Notes: a model not told the origin generated them from the letters alone. A DNA stretch of 64,000 nucleotides from an uncultured Odoribacter sp. (GCA_910578105.1 CAJTPD010000001.1:186001-250000); one strand, 5' to 3'. Shown: positions 9,101 through 16,890, counted from the stretch's first letter. Made by a program: numbers and translations.

Positions 9101-10393
9101 CCGGGATTTTTGCCGGAAGCACGCTGGTTGGGACAGCAAAGTCATAACGGCCGTTCTGCACCCGGTTTCAAGTTCCTTTTTGGTGGTCAGCCTAAGGATT
9201 TTGGCATGTCGGCAGCCCGTAAAGGATGGCTTACGACGGATTCTTTGCAAAACAATCCTTTCCTGACAAATGCTTCGCGGAGTATATATGTCAGAGCTGG
9301 TTTGGAGCCTGTGCGGAAATTACGTATTGATCTCACTTCGAATTGGAGTCGTTCTAAAAATAGCAGTGAGTATATTATTTCCGACGGAGTTAATTTTAAT
9401 TCGGTCAATAAGGTGTATACCGGCAATTTCAGTATGTCGGTTGTAGCATTGAAATCATCGTTTTATTCTGTTGGTAATAACACGACGGCTTCATTGGCCA
9501 TTTATCAGGAATTTTTGGAAACCCGGAAAGAGGTAGCCCGGGAACTGGCTGTAAAACGGTATGGAGAAGATGTGGATAAGGGAAGTATCCCTCTGAGGGA
9601 TGCAAAAGGACAACTTACGGGTTTTTATGATGGATACGGTCCTGTGTCGCAGGATGTACTGGTAGGGGCTTTTATGAGGACTTATGCCAATGGTAATCAT
9701 ACTAATTTATTACCTGGTATCTGGGCTATGCGTCCCAATTGGAAGGTGGCGTATACGGGTTTGATGGATATTGATTTTATGAAAAAGATATTTAAATCAT
9801 TCTCATTGAATCATCTTTATACTTGCAAATACAATGTAGGTTCGTTTGCTTCCAATTTGAAGTACGCAGAGGATGCCCGGGATGCTGAAAGTAATTTTAT
9901 GGCGTTGTTTGATGTGAATACAGTTTCCATCAATGAGCAGTTCAATCCGTTGATTAGTATGGATATGGTTTGGGCAAATAATCTGACTTCCCGTTTTGAC
10001 ATAAACCGGCGCAGGGATGTCAGCCTGAGTCTGGTGAATGCTCAGCTTTCCGAAACTTCAAGCAATGAAATGGTAATCGGTTTGGGATATCGGTTTGGGA
10101 ATATTCCGATTTTCCTGAAAAATAAACGTCTGGACAATGATGTGAATGTGCAGGTGGATTATAGTATCCGTAAAAATAATGCCGTTATCCGGAGAATTTC
10201 GGAAAGTGTAGACCAATTGACTGCCGGTCAGAAAGTAGTGACGCTTAAAGTATCTGTTGACTATACTTTCAACAACCGTTTGAATCTTCGTTTGTTTTAC
10301 GACCGGAATGTAAATACCCCTTATACTTCTTTATCTTTTCCGACCACCAATACCAATTTCGGATTAGGGGTACGTTATACGTTGATGCAATGA
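3122..10393 (+). CDS. sprA: T9SS outer-membrane translocon SprA (Sov)
   Basis: SprA/Sov is the giant outer-membrane barrel through which type IX secretion cargo crosses the outer membrane; the family is known as a very large single-chain beta barrel. The 2423-residue length, N-terminal hydrophobic export signal (MRRWLLLFCIITHVVFAFAG), strongly beta-patterned body, and segments such as DLTLGVKTNKVDNPTLP, AYLDDFESSKISLDMKG and VWVNELRLSDFDNKGG are characteristic of SprA. The extreme C-terminus, NFGLGVRYTLMQ, ends in alternating aromatic and hydrophobic residues like a barrel strand. Start codons at 3122 and 3128 are both possible. It follows ruvA. No other T9SS structural genes (porV, gldKLMN) are in the window, but gldFG is. 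No frame breaks were seen over 7.2 kb. Confidence 0.97.
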   Translation: MYMRRWLLLFCIITHVVFAFAGTSAKHAVFSGRWTGHASDTLLFPIRENLDNQIREDIPASPLFLKLPMNIRDSIVYDPVHKRYVVMTLIGNKYYYKRPYTQTLQQLLDARTKMSMYEYNRQQIRDGGKYDFKNLVSEIQFLDKLLSPIFGKDRIKIGVQGSVDLTLGVKTNKVDNPTLPIDMRKTTTLDFDEKIQFNIDGKVGDLINLDWSYNTEATYDFENILKLNYEGKEDNIIKKVEAGNVSLPLPGTLISGAQNLWGFRTDLQFGKLSISSIFSQQKGEAKVIKLEKGAEKQEFEISALNYEANRHFFLSKYFRDTYEDALKNLPSVNSSISIRKIEVWVTNKSSRFDQARNIVAFVDLGENQKNISNPVFHGNNGYPSNETNNLYTQMTTGPYEGIRDINQVSKLLSQFQSGRDYEKLENARLLDPSEYTLNEKLGYISLNTTLNADEVLAVAYEYTVRGEVYTVGELTSNALAAPSTLVVKMLKSTTQSPAMPTWDLMMKNIYNIGAYSLSSDGFIMDVLYQNDKAGTKVNYLPDGRMSGKILLSIMNLDRLNSQLDAIPDGRFDYIDGVTVSSSRGRVIFPVLEPFGAWLSGLGVSEQYIFQELYDKSQTEAEQVAEKNKYYLKGSYKSSSSSEISLGGGDIQQGSVKVLAGGVELIENIDYSVDYSKGILRIINQALLEAGTPITVKSEDRSLYGMQTRTLVGTHLDYKFNEKFNIGATIMHMNEKPLTHKVNLGEEPISNTIWGLNATYNSESEFITTLLNKLPFIHSKSKSHLTFDTEFAKFQPGIAKGAGGDAYLDDFESSKISLDMKGITQWKLASTPQDGMIPDGMLDSLPNGFHRARLAWYVVDPIFYRMSTATPAHIRADKEQRSNHFVREIRQTEIFPNKDLAVGDVNVIPALTVAYYPKERGPYNFNAGLDVVNADGTLKTPEDNWGGMMRSINTSDFEAANVQYIEMWLMDPFVYDSQHAGGDVYFDLGSVSEDILRDGRKAFENGLPTGPEQTNVDHCAWGKVPSVQSVTNGFDNNNQSRRFQDVGLDGLSDEEERVFYADYLENLRILYGADSKVYQDAWEDPAGDNYHFFRGSDFDAQETPVLERYKRYNGSEGNSPTADMSPESYPTAATNLPDVEDINGDNTLNETESFFRYHLRLAPQEMKVGENYITNITTALVELPNGNIDSIRWYQIKIPISRPSSTHNSPDLKSVRFMRMFLTGFKDSVILRMASLDLVRDNWRKYEDKIDDGQFIGGSDGFEVSVVSLEEDASRTPVNYVMPPGIERVVDATNPQLRELNEQAMALKVTDLKQDDARAVYKGFGKNFLRYKTLRMDVHAEAVEGMPLENDELALFIRLGNDNRSNYYEYEVPLKLTAPGYYSSDETGREAVWPRANQIELPLSWLQILKQKRNTEHRMANGEINYSEVYQQTVGELASEASIEKVNHLVKVKGKPTLADVKNIMIGVRNKVTGERSGEVWVNELRLSDFDNKGGWAANARVTLKLADVATVSFAGSRMTPGFGSLEQHASEIDRKDFRSIDFSTSVEFGKFFPQNWRLRIPMYYAYSRQATLPEYDPTDTDIPLDIALKTATNKQMRDSIKHNAEDYMMRKSLNFTNVGFESKDSKPHLFSLSNLTLTYSYNKSYVRNVNIERELEKNYRGLVSYIFNGMPPIVEPFKNLKSLNSKYLRAIKDFNFYYMPSMVSVTSDITRNYREILTRNLDNPDYLISPTYDKDFMWNRNYAFKFNLTRGLAVEFNATAQARIDEPEGIVDKQRNPERYQQWKDTVWNNILDGGRPVNYNHDFTIDYTVPINKLPFLDWTSARVAYSGRYDWQAAALTKDSTNLGNVIRNANSLQVNTSFSMTTLYNKSKFLRNTLRPPRRQKGKTVKFEKGIEHLQKNEPVVLKHRLKTGDIKARLTTKEGKNVKLSYENIGKNKIRINPSETLDGGKLLVTGTENPNSGPGNSMLRFFVGILTGIKNVSVGYSEDKGSTLPGFLPEARWLGQQSHNGRSAPGFKFLFGGQPKDFGMSAARKGWLTTDSLQNNPFLTNASRSIYVRAGLEPVRKLRIDLTSNWSRSKNSSEYIISDGVNFNSVNKVYTGNFSMSVVALKSSFYSVGNNTTASLAIYQEFLETRKEVARELAVKRYGEDVDKGSIPLRDAKGQLTGFYDGYGPVSQDVLVGAFMRTYANGNHTNLLPGIWAMRPNWKVAYTGLMDIDFMKKIFKSFSLNHLYTCKYNVGSFASNLKYAEDARDAESNFMALFDVNTVSINEQFNPLISMDMVWANNLTSRFDINRRRDVSLSLVNAQLSETSSNEMVIGLGYRFGNIPIFLKNKRLDNDVNVQVDYSIRKNNAVIRRISESVDQLTAGQKVVTLKVSVDYTFNNRLNLRLFYDRNVNTPYTSLSFPTTNTNFGLGVRYTLMQ

Positions 10394-10472
10394 TGTTGTG
10401 GCTTTAAAACGCAAATAAAATCCAATATTATAAGTCAGGGGGCAGGTATTCGTTTATCATCTGGAAAAATAT

Positions 10473-10480
10473 TATATTTG
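10473..10480 (+). promoter_or_regulatory. -7 box (TATATTTG) for the DJ-1 gene
   Basis: An exact TAnnTTTG box 36 bases before the ATG at 10516, giving a short leader. It indicates that the DJ-1 gene is transcribed separately from sprA. Confidence 0.5.
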
Positions 10481-10515
10481 GTATCTGTATTGTTTTATAT
10501 ATATAAATAGAGATT

Positions 10516-11070
10516 ATGGGAAAAACTTTTCTTTTTTTGGCAGAGGGTTTTGAGGATATAGAAGCCATTGCAGTAGTGGATGTTTTGAGACGGGGAGGAG
10601 TGGAAGTCCGGACTGTTTCCGTTAGTGAGCACCGACAAGTGAAAAGTGCTCATGGTGTGACCGTGACTGCCGATTTGGTTTTGGGTGATTTGGAACCGGA
10701 AGAGGCTGAGTGTCTGATTTTTCCCGGAGGAATGCCGGGGGCACAGAATCTGGGGGATTGCCAGCCGTTGCTTGGCATGATGCAGAAGCAGTATGATCAA
10801 GGGGGCTACATTGCAGCCATTTGCGCAGCTCCGGCATTGGTGTTCGGGCATTTGCAGACCAGACGCCGGCTTTGTGTAACGTGTTATCCTGGCTTTGAGA
10901 AATATCTGCCGGCTGATTTTGAAATTTTAACGGATGGTGTTGTTGCCGACGGAAGAGTGATTACAGGAAAGGGGCCCGGTTTTGCTGTCAAATTCGGGTT
11001 AATCCTATTGGAACATTTGCGTTCGGCCGAAGTGGCCCAAGAAGTGGCTGCCGGAATGTTATGTATATGA
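10516..11070 (+). CDS. DJ-1/PfpI family protein (YajL/ThiJ-like)
   Basis: A 184-residue cytoplasmic DJ-1 superfamily protein. It begins KTFLFLAEGFEDIEA, with the conserved acidic residue of EGFEDIE that partners the nucleophile. The nucleophile elbow AAICAAPALVF near residues 97-107 supplies the reactive cysteine, and the ending VITGKGPGFAVKFGLILLE is typical. Characterised relatives act as redox-sensing chaperones or as glyoxalase/deglycase-type enzymes (the latter activity is debated), so a protective role against carbonyl or oxidative stress is inferred. The protein is close in length to YajL and human DJ-1. It has its own promoter, and the unknown minus-strand gene converges on it. Confidence 0.88.
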   Translation: MGKTFLFLAEGFEDIEAIAVVDVLRRGGVEVRTVSVSEHRQVKSAHGVTVTADLVLGDLEPEEAECLIFPGGMPGAQNLGDCQPLLGMMQKQYDQGGYIAAICAAPALVFGHLQTRRRLCVTCYPGFEKYLPADFEILTDGVVADGRVITGKGPGFAVKFGLILLEHLRSAEVAQEVAAGMLCI

Positions 11071-11114
11071 CAAATTTGTCAGAGGGGGAAATTTTAATGT
11101 TGTGCGGCTAAAGG

Positions 11115-11618
11115 TCACATAATGATAAAATTTCCCTTGGGATATTTGCCAACCCACGAACAGGCCCAGCGTCCGGCACTGTTGATTTCGTATATCCGGG
11201 TGAAAAATCCGGTTTCATTTAGTAATAGTTCGATACATGCCCAAGCGGTGTCGCGTTTTATAAAATCTAAAATTTCATCTTCGATACCGGATTGGTCTTC
11301 GCCTGTTTCTTGTCCGATACGGTCTTCCATGTCGCACAATGCATCATATACCTGATTGCCGATAGCCAGGCTGACTTTTTCAAATATCTGGTCTATTTGC
11401 TGTTCAGATAATTTTTTTAATGCTTTTTTTTCTATCATTTCGGAATTACTTCCCCAGACGTCCTGGGTTTGCCGGCCGTGAGTATCGCAAGCCTCCCAGA
11501 TTGTATCTACAACCCAATATTTCTCAGAAGGATTGCCTGTGTGTCTGAACCATTCGATATGTTTTATCTGAGAAATAAATTTCTCTATAGCAGTTTGTTG
11601 TGATGGATTCCAGAGCAT
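11115..11618 (-). CDS. Hypothetical protein, 167 aa
   Basis: I do not recognise this family. The protein is soluble-looking, has no signal peptide, and is rich in Trp and acidic residues (an EWFRHTGNPSEKYWVVDTIW segment at about 19-38, WACIELLLNETGF near the C-terminus). The central region, about 80-135, is mostly helical and acidic. The frame is fully open, the codon use matches its neighbours, and the ending GKYPKGNFIIM is intact. It lies downstream of the Hdr-like operon on the same strand, separated from it by 67 bases, and could be its last gene, although nothing in its sequence suggests a redox role. Confidence 0.6.
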   Translation of the reverse strand: MLWNPSQQTAIEKFISQIKHIEWFRHTGNPSEKYWVVDTIWEACDTHGRQTQDVWGSNSEMIEKKALKKLSEQQIDQIFEKVSLAIGNQVYDALCDMEDRIGQETGEDQSGIEDEILDFIKRDTAWACIELLLNETGFFTRIYEINSAGRWACSWVGKYPKGNFIIM

Positions 11619-11685
11619 AATACAACAAATTTATCGAAACAAAGATAATAAATAAAGCAAAAGGTACAAAAAGGAATCTTTCGCT

Positions 11686-13455
11686 TTATCCCAGGCTTTC
11701 TGCCACGACTTCGGCAATATCCTGCACGGGAACGGGAATTTCTGTTTTGGCAAAAGTCTTTTTACACAGCGGGCAGGCAGTAACCAGAATATCCGGTTTG
11801 TAAGTGAGATAGGCATTTACGGTGTCCTGACTCAGTCGGGTACGTTGTAAAGCAGTAATGTGGTGATTGGCAAGAGAACCACCGCAACAAAGCGATTTTT
11901 TCCCGTCGTAAGCCGTATTCAGTTTATGACTAACGGCTTTCAGAACTTCTTCCGGTGCTGTACAAACGTTGCTTCCCCGGCCTAATTCACAAGGATTGTG
12001 GAATACGGTTTTCAATTCACCGGGATGGAGTTGCAACCTGCCCTGTTGCAGCAATAGCCGAAGATATTCCGTATGGTGCATCACCTGAATGGGTAAATGA
12101 TAATCTTCTTTAAAAGTTTTGTAGCAAATCGGACAGGAGGTGACCAGTAATTCCGCTCCGGAATTTTTTAATATCGTTTTATTTTTTCCGATGATGACGG
12201 ATGCTGCATTTTGATTTCCGGACAACAGAATGGGTCTGCCGCAACATACACTTCCGTTTTCATCAATGAAAGTATAGTTGATGTTTGCTTTTGTAAAAAT
12301 AGTTTGCATAGAACGGATAACACCGGGAGTAAGATGTCCCATACAACCGGCAAAATAGGCTACTTTGGCTTGTACTCCTGATTTTTCGGGTATATAATCA
12401 TAAGCTGATTTGGTAATCCGTGTATAATCTGTACGTTGACTGATTCTCAATGCGTTTAGTTCAAGGTCGACCGGACAGGCAGCTTCGCAACGTCCGCATA
12501 TCAGGCAATTATCTGTTAATGTGGCATGTTCTTTATGGTGCCGTAACTTTTTCAGAAAATATACAGGTTGGGTGTCCTTCATACCGAGCGAAGTGCCTAA
12601 TTGACACTGGTCGATACAAATGCCGCACCGTGAACAGGAATACAGTTGAAACTGACTGAAAGTTGTAAATTTGCGTCCTTGTTTTATTCCCCAGTTTTTC
12701 AGAAAAATGTATACAATTTCTGTCGGAATATGCATATAGCGGGAAAAAGGGAGTAAAAGAAAGAACAATCCCAGGGCACTGGAATAAGCCCACCAGGCAG
12801 GATAGGCCAATGTTTCGATGGGTAAGAAAGAGTTGAAGAAGTCACCGGCGTTGTGAGTCAGAAAACTGCCTCCTCCGCGAGTGCCGCTGGTAAAACTTTC
12901 TGCCAGAAAACGGAGAGGAAAAATAAGCCAAAGTACAGTCAGAATTAATAAGTCGAAAGGGCGGTGTCTGGTTGTTCTTTTTAATCCCAGAGCTTTCGAA
13001 TACAGACGTTTTATCCATGCCAGCATTAAGCCGGACAGAATCATCAGTAAAATTAAATCCATCAGGAAAGCAAATGTATCGCTGTGCGGGAAAGTTTCCT
13101 GAGCTGGATGGAAAAACCGGAAAAAGATGGCAAAATAAGGAGGGTTAAGTAAACTGGTATGATATACCAGGGATTCTATTTTTCCGATAACGATTAATAA
13201 AAACCATCCGAGACCAAAACACATGTGCATATAGCCTAAAAAAGGATTGGTACGGTAGATTTTGTGATGAACCAAGCTCTCTAAAAATACTTCCCGGATG
13301 GCTTTTCCGGTTTTCAGGGTAAATATGTTTTTTCGGATGATACGTTTGTCTTCTTTTGAGAAAGAACGAATCCACCGGGCATATTTAATGACCAGATATA
13401 TAAGTAGTAGATTGAGTGCTATAGTAAAAGGCAGTACAAACGGATCGTAGTACAT
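11686..13455 (-). CDS. Membrane HdrE/HdrD-like fusion (cytochrome-b-type anchor + 4Fe-4S + two CCG domains)
   Basis: A 589-residue redox protein in three parts. Residues 1-270 hold about six membrane spans, like the NarI/DsrM/HdrE quinone-interacting anchor, with histidines in MHMCFG and further spans. Next is a dicluster ferredoxin domain: CSRCGICIDQC and CLICGRCEAACP. Two cysteine-rich CCG domains follow, both complete: FAGCMGH, SVCCGRP, TSCPICYKTF, and then HNPCELGRG, SLCCGGS, TACPLCKKTF. These are the ligands of the HdrD/HdrB noncubane clusters. It is the last gene of a five-gene operon, 12 bases after the small ferredoxin gene. The inferred role is electron exchange between menaquinone and the soluble Hdr-like proteins. 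The natural acceptor or donor is unknown. Confidence 0.85.
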   Translation of the reverse strand: MYYDPFVLPFTIALNLLLIYLVIKYARWIRSFSKEDKRIIRKNIFTLKTGKAIREVFLESLVHHKIYRTNPFLGYMHMCFGLGWFLLIVIGKIESLVYHTSLLNPPYFAIFFRFFHPAQETFPHSDTFAFLMDLILLMILSGLMLAWIKRLYSKALGLKRTTRHRPFDLLILTVLWLIFPLRFLAESFTSGTRGGGSFLTHNAGDFFNSFLPIETLAYPAWWAYSSALGLFFLLLPFSRYMHIPTEIVYIFLKNWGIKQGRKFTTFSQFQLYSCSRCGICIDQCQLGTSLGMKDTQPVYFLKKLRHHKEHATLTDNCLICGRCEAACPVDLELNALRISQRTDYTRITKSAYDYIPEKSGVQAKVAYFAGCMGHLTPGVIRSMQTIFTKANINYTFIDENGSVCCGRPILLSGNQNAASVIIGKNKTILKNSGAELLVTSCPICYKTFKEDYHLPIQVMHHTEYLRLLLQQGRLQLHPGELKTVFHNPCELGRGSNVCTAPEEVLKAVSHKLNTAYDGKKSLCCGGSLANHHITALQRTRLSQDTVNAYLTYKPDILVTACPLCKKTFAKTEIPVPVQDIAEVVAESLG

Positions 13456-13467
13456 TGGAACTATAAA

Positions 13468-13809
13468 TTAGAAGTTAGAATTCTGGGTATTTATGAATTT
13501 CATCAGGGATAGAATGAGGCGTCGGGTATCTACTCCGCGCGGGCAAACCAACAGACATTTGCCGCAAAGCATACATTTATGAAGATTCTGTTTTACTTCT
13601 TGAGTTTCTCCTCTTTTTACCAGCATCTGTAATTTGCGGATATTGAATTCGGTCAGATTGCCTGCCGTACAAGTGGCCGTACAACCGCCGCATCCTATAC
13701 ACAGTTTACTGGCCGGAGCTTCGTGAGTCATGGCTGTGGCCATAGATTTGTCATTTTTATCATAGTCAATGACTCTTGCTTCGGCAATGGAAAATCCCCA
13801 GAAATTCAT
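13468..13809 (-). CDS. Small dicluster ferredoxin, HdrC-like
   Basis: A 113-residue soluble protein with two [4Fe-4S] motifs, CIGCGGCTATC near residue 37 and CMLCGKCLLVCP near residue 79, in the spacing of HdrC/DsrK-type ferredoxin domains. The N-terminal 30 residues are not cysteine-rich. It sits between the HdrA-like gene (10-base gap) and the membrane HdrE/D fusion (12-base gap), so it probably carries electrons between the flavoprotein and the membrane protein. It is a second HdrC in the operon; the 231-aa copy is at the start. Confidence 0.82.
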   Translation of the reverse strand: MNFWGFSIAEARVIDYDKNDKSMATAMTHEAPASKLCIGCGGCTATCTAGNLTEFNIRKLQMLVKRGETQEVKQNLHKCMLCGKCLLVCPRGVDTRRLILSLMKFINTQNSNF

Positions 13810-13818
13810 GATGAATGT

Positions 13819-14868
13819 TTAATTGATTTTTATTTCAGCTTGATTTTTATCATTCTTTCCCAAAAACTCTTTAATGGTCATGGCGGCAGAACGTGCGTCT
13901 GTCAGAGTGTCTGTCAGATTCATTGGTGACGAACTGCAACCCGCAACGAATATGCCTTCTATATTGGTTTGATTGGTAGCAAAATGCGGATCTTTCACCT
14001 GGATGAAACCATTGGGGGCTACATATAAACCCAGTTGTGCTGCCCAGTGCCGGCTGCCTTCGGAAGCTTCCATACCAATCATGAGTACCATCAGGTCCAG
14101 AGTCATCCGGATGGGTTTACCTATCAGTGTGTCTTCGGCTTTGATAATGACTTGCTTTTCCCGGTTTTCCGAAGCTTCGGAAAGACGTCCCCGGATAAAT
14201 TTAATATTGTATTTTTCCTGGGCTTCCCGGTACAATTCTTCATAACCTGGTCCGAACATGCGCATATCCATATAAAAACAGATAATTTCTGCTTCCGGAA
14301 GCATTTCGCGCAATTCGATGGCTTGTTTTACTGCCGTAATACAGCATAATTTGGAGCAGTGGAAGTTACAGATTTTTTCATCCCGCGACCCCACACATTG
14401 AATCAGCCCGATGCGTTGCGGAGTTTTACCGGCAGAGGTTTGAATGTGATGGTTGGTAAAAAAATTTTCTAATTCAACGGAAGTGATTACGTTCTCGTAA
14501 ATGCCGTATCCGTATTCTTCTTTGCGTCGTGCATTAAATGTACGGAATCCTGTGGTCAGGAGCAAGGCATTGCCCTGAAGTTGCGTACCGTCATTTAAAT
14601 GAACGGAATAACTCTGTCCGGATTGCCGGATTATTTTCACCGGTTCGCATCCCAAATGCAAATGAATATTGGGGTGCCGGATGTTTTCACGTAAAAATGC
14701 GCTCAGTTCCTTTGCGTTTTTACGGTCCGGAAATAATTGGTACCAGTTATTCAGATTGCCGCCGGTTTCGCATTCTTTTTCTATCAATTCGACTGTTTCT
14801 CCGTTCCTGGCCAATTGGCTGGCAGCTTCGCAGCCGGCGGGTCCTGCTCCTATAATAATTACACTCAT
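13819..14868 (-). CDS. HdrA/QmoA-like FAD oxidoreductase
   Basis: A 349-residue flavoprotein. The N-terminal dinucleotide fold is explicit (VIIIGAGPAGCEAASQLARN, with the FAD ribose-binding glutamate in LIEKE followed by GGN). The family signature comes at about 170-190: GLIQCVGSRDE, then CNFHCSKLCC, then AVKQAIELRE, as in HdrA and QmoA, where these cysteines bind a [4Fe-4S] cluster. YMDMRMFGPGYEELYREAQ and IEGIFVAGC near the C-terminus also match. It is much shorter than methanogen HdrA (about 650 aa) and lacks C-terminal ferredoxin modules, resembling QmoA. Flavin-based electron transfer between the HdrB/C pair and the membrane partner is inferred; electron bifurcation cannot be judged from sequence alone. 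Confidence 0.85.
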   Translation of the reverse strand: MSVIIIGAGPAGCEAASQLARNGETVELIEKECETGGNLNNWYQLFPDRKNAKELSAFLRENIRHPNIHLHLGCEPVKIIRQSGQSYSVHLNDGTQLQGNALLLTTGFRTFNARRKEEYGYGIYENVITSVELENFFTNHHIQTSAGKTPQRIGLIQCVGSRDEKICNFHCSKLCCITAVKQAIELREMLPEAEIICFYMDMRMFGPGYEELYREAQEKYNIKFIRGRLSEASENREKQVIIKAEDTLIGKPIRMTLDLMVLMIGMEASEGSRHWAAQLGLYVAPNGFIQVKDPHFATNQTNIEGIFVAGCSSSPMNLTDTLTDARSAAMTIKEFLGKNDKNQAEIKIN

Positions 14869-14930
14869 CGTATTCAGGGTTGCTCAATTATAGAGTAATT
14901 GTGTTCATTAAATAAATTATCTTGTTAAGT

Positions 14931-15998
14931 CTATACTTTCAGATAGGTTGGACACGCCGGTACTCCCATATCTTCTCCCCGGACATTCTTGTATTTGGCG
15001 TCCGGGTCATAGTCTATGCCCATTTTTTCTAACAGGGGTTCCACACTCACCTGATGCATTTGCAGACCTATTTCCCAGGGATCGTATCCCAATACCAAAG
15101 CTGCCACTTCTTCGTATGTCAGAACGGGGATTCCGTATCCGTTTTTACCGTAGGTAATGCCTTCCATTTCGCTGATAGTATATTGCCATTTATCAAGAAA
15201 CATGGCACATCCCGGACAGTTTGTAATGATAAAATCGGGTTCATAAGGTTGCATGGATTCAAATTTCTTTTTAGAATTTGCCACAGAGAATCCCCGGTTG
15301 GCCAAAACCAGATAATTCCGGAAACCGAATCCGCAGCAGTGCCGTCTTTCGGGATAATCGATGGATTCGCCGCCCCAGGCACTTACCATACCGGAAAGCA
15401 CGGCTGGAAATTCAGCACCTCCGATTCCTTTGACGGGGAACATTTTGGCATAATGGCATCCGATGTGGTCAACCACTTGTAACGGTTGTCCCGTATGAAC
15501 ATTTGTCAGATTGTATTTTTGCTGAGCGGCAATTTCATGCCGGAATTTGTATATAACATCTGAGGTATGGGCCAGGTTTTTGGGTTTGCGGAATTCGCGC
15601 CGGGTGGCTTTCCATAAAAAATCCCGGGTTTTTTCTTCCCATTCCGGGTGAGTTTCCCAGGTATGGAGAATTTCAGTATATATACCGAAAGAAGTAATAC
15701 AGGAAGGGGTCATATTTTCGAAACCTGCTTCAGTCATCAGAGCAAAATGACGTGCGACTATAGTCATAATGGTTTCGACAGGTACAACGTCCGAATGATA
15801 GCCGATGCCTGTGCAGGTGGTATGTTTGGGGTCGTCAAGAACTGTTTTCCCCAGTTTATGTCCTAAAATATCAAGATATGCCCATTCAGAACCCGGAAAA
15901 AAAGTCTGTCGTATGCAGCTCCGGGCATAGTAATATTTATCGTCTGCTATCTCTTTCTGATAGTCTTTCCATATTTGTCGTTTGCCTTCCAGATTCAT
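14931..15998 (-). CDS. HdrB-like CCG-domain protein
   Basis: A 355-residue protein of the heterodisulfide reductase subunit B family. The second CCG domain is complete: DHIGCHYAKMFP, the CCG itself in RRHCCGFGFR, and ITNCPGCAMFLDKW. The first domain is degenerate: ARSCIRQTF is present, but the double-cysteine site reads HTTCTGIGYHSD and the closing CxxC reads CITSFG. Methanogen HdrB uses two full CCG sites to hold paired noncubane [4Fe-4S] clusters, so only one may form here. A cysteine close to the C-terminus (VPACPTYL) may compensate. It is preceded by HdrC and followed by HdrA. It is the likely disulfide- or thiol-interacting subunit; the substrate is unknown. Confidence 0.82.
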   Translation of the reverse strand: MNLEGKRQIWKDYQKEIADDKYYYARSCIRQTFFPGSEWAYLDILGHKLGKTVLDDPKHTTCTGIGYHSDVVPVETIMTIVARHFALMTEAGFENMTPSCITSFGIYTEILHTWETHPEWEEKTRDFLWKATRREFRKPKNLAHTSDVIYKFRHEIAAQQKYNLTNVHTGQPLQVVDHIGCHYAKMFPVKGIGGAEFPAVLSGMVSAWGGESIDYPERRHCCGFGFRNYLVLANRGFSVANSKKKFESMQPYEPDFIITNCPGCAMFLDKWQYTISEMEGITYGKNGYGIPVLTYEEVAALVLGYDPWEIGLQMHQVSVEPLLEKMGIDYDPDAKYKNVRGEDMGVPACPTYLKV

Positions 15999-16062
15999 GA
16001 TATAAAGTTGCTTTGTTTCCGGCTTTCCGGGTATTCAGAGGTTCTGAAAAATCCTGTTTGGT

Positions 16063-16758
16063 CTATTTTTCTGAGTGTTTGCCGTTGTTATCCGTATAGG
16101 TATGTAGAAAATAACTTTCCATATTCATACCCATTTCCTCGGCTTTTTGTGCGGAATAATCTTCAATTTTATCCATAAATTCTTTTCCGCCGGTTATTTC
16201 AAATATATCTTTTAATTCCTGTAAAGATTCGTCGTCAACCCGGCGCAAGGCACCTGCACCGTGTTTTTGATAATTGGAATGCGTCTTTTCGTATATTTCG
16301 TCCCGGTGTGCATAAATCCATTCCCAGACCGGACCTTGTTCCGGATGCATTTCTGGTTTTACTATGTCCGGAGTTACGCAGTAACCGAAGTTCAGTATAT
16401 TATTGCCCAATACCTGTTTCAAAGCATATTGCTGGCGTCCTTTTTCCGATTGGGTGAACCAGCCTTTTTCCTGAGACAGTCTGCGTAATGCCATAATAAT
16501 ACCTCCCGGAGTATTACATCGGGGACAACGTGTTTTACAGGACATACATTCTCCGCAATACCAGATGGTATCTGATTTTAACAGAGTTTCCAGTGCTTCC
16601 TCATCCTGCCGTTGTACGGTGTCTGCTATGATACGCGGATCGTAATTGTAAAATTCTGCCGAGGGGCAGATTGCTGTGCACACTCCGCAGTTCATACAAC
16701 TGTTCAGACTTTCTATGTAATGAATATCTTCTTTCAGCCTATCGGTTAAAGTTGACAT
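16063..16758 (-). CDS. HdrC-like 4Fe-4S protein
   Basis: A 231-residue protein, first gene of the Hdr-like operon. Two cubane motifs appear near the N-terminus: CMNCGVCTAICPS (from residue 21) and CGECMSCKTRCPRC (from about 69), as in HdrC, which wires HdrA to HdrB. The C-terminal half (about 110-231) extends beyond HdrC of methanogens (about 185 aa), with a charged tail and no cysteine cluster. HdrB begins 64 bases downstream. A TATCTTTG -7 box lies 36 bases upstream of the start, so the operon is likely driven from here. Confidence 0.82.
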   Translation of the reverse strand: MSTLTDRLKEDIHYIESLNSCMNCGVCTAICPSAEFYNYDPRIIADTVQRQDEEALETLLKSDTIWYCGECMSCKTRCPRCNTPGGIIMALRRLSQEKGWFTQSEKGRQQYALKQVLGNNILNFGYCVTPDIVKPEMHPEQGPVWEWIYAHRDEIYEKTHSNYQKHGAGALRRVDDESLQELKDIFEITGGKEFMDKIEDYSAQKAEEMGMNMESYFLHTYTDNNGKHSEK

Positions 16759-16793
16759 GTTACTTTTTGTTTTCGGGCATGATTAACTACATG

Positions 16794-16801
16794 CAAAGAT
16801 A
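16794..16801 (-). promoter_or_regulatory. -7 box (TATCTTTG) of the Hdr-like operon
   Basis: On the minus strand this is an exact TAnnTTTG match, 36 bases upstream of the HdrC-like ATG. The next gene upstream (ruvC) ends at 16891 on the same strand, so this is the obvious entry point for the operon. Confidence 0.5.
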
Positions 16802-16890
16802 CCGGTTATGTTCAGAAAATTAAAGTATGTAAATACGTATTGGGGTGGTGGTGTTTATACCTAGAATCAGCGTATATTTCTCTGGTTTAA

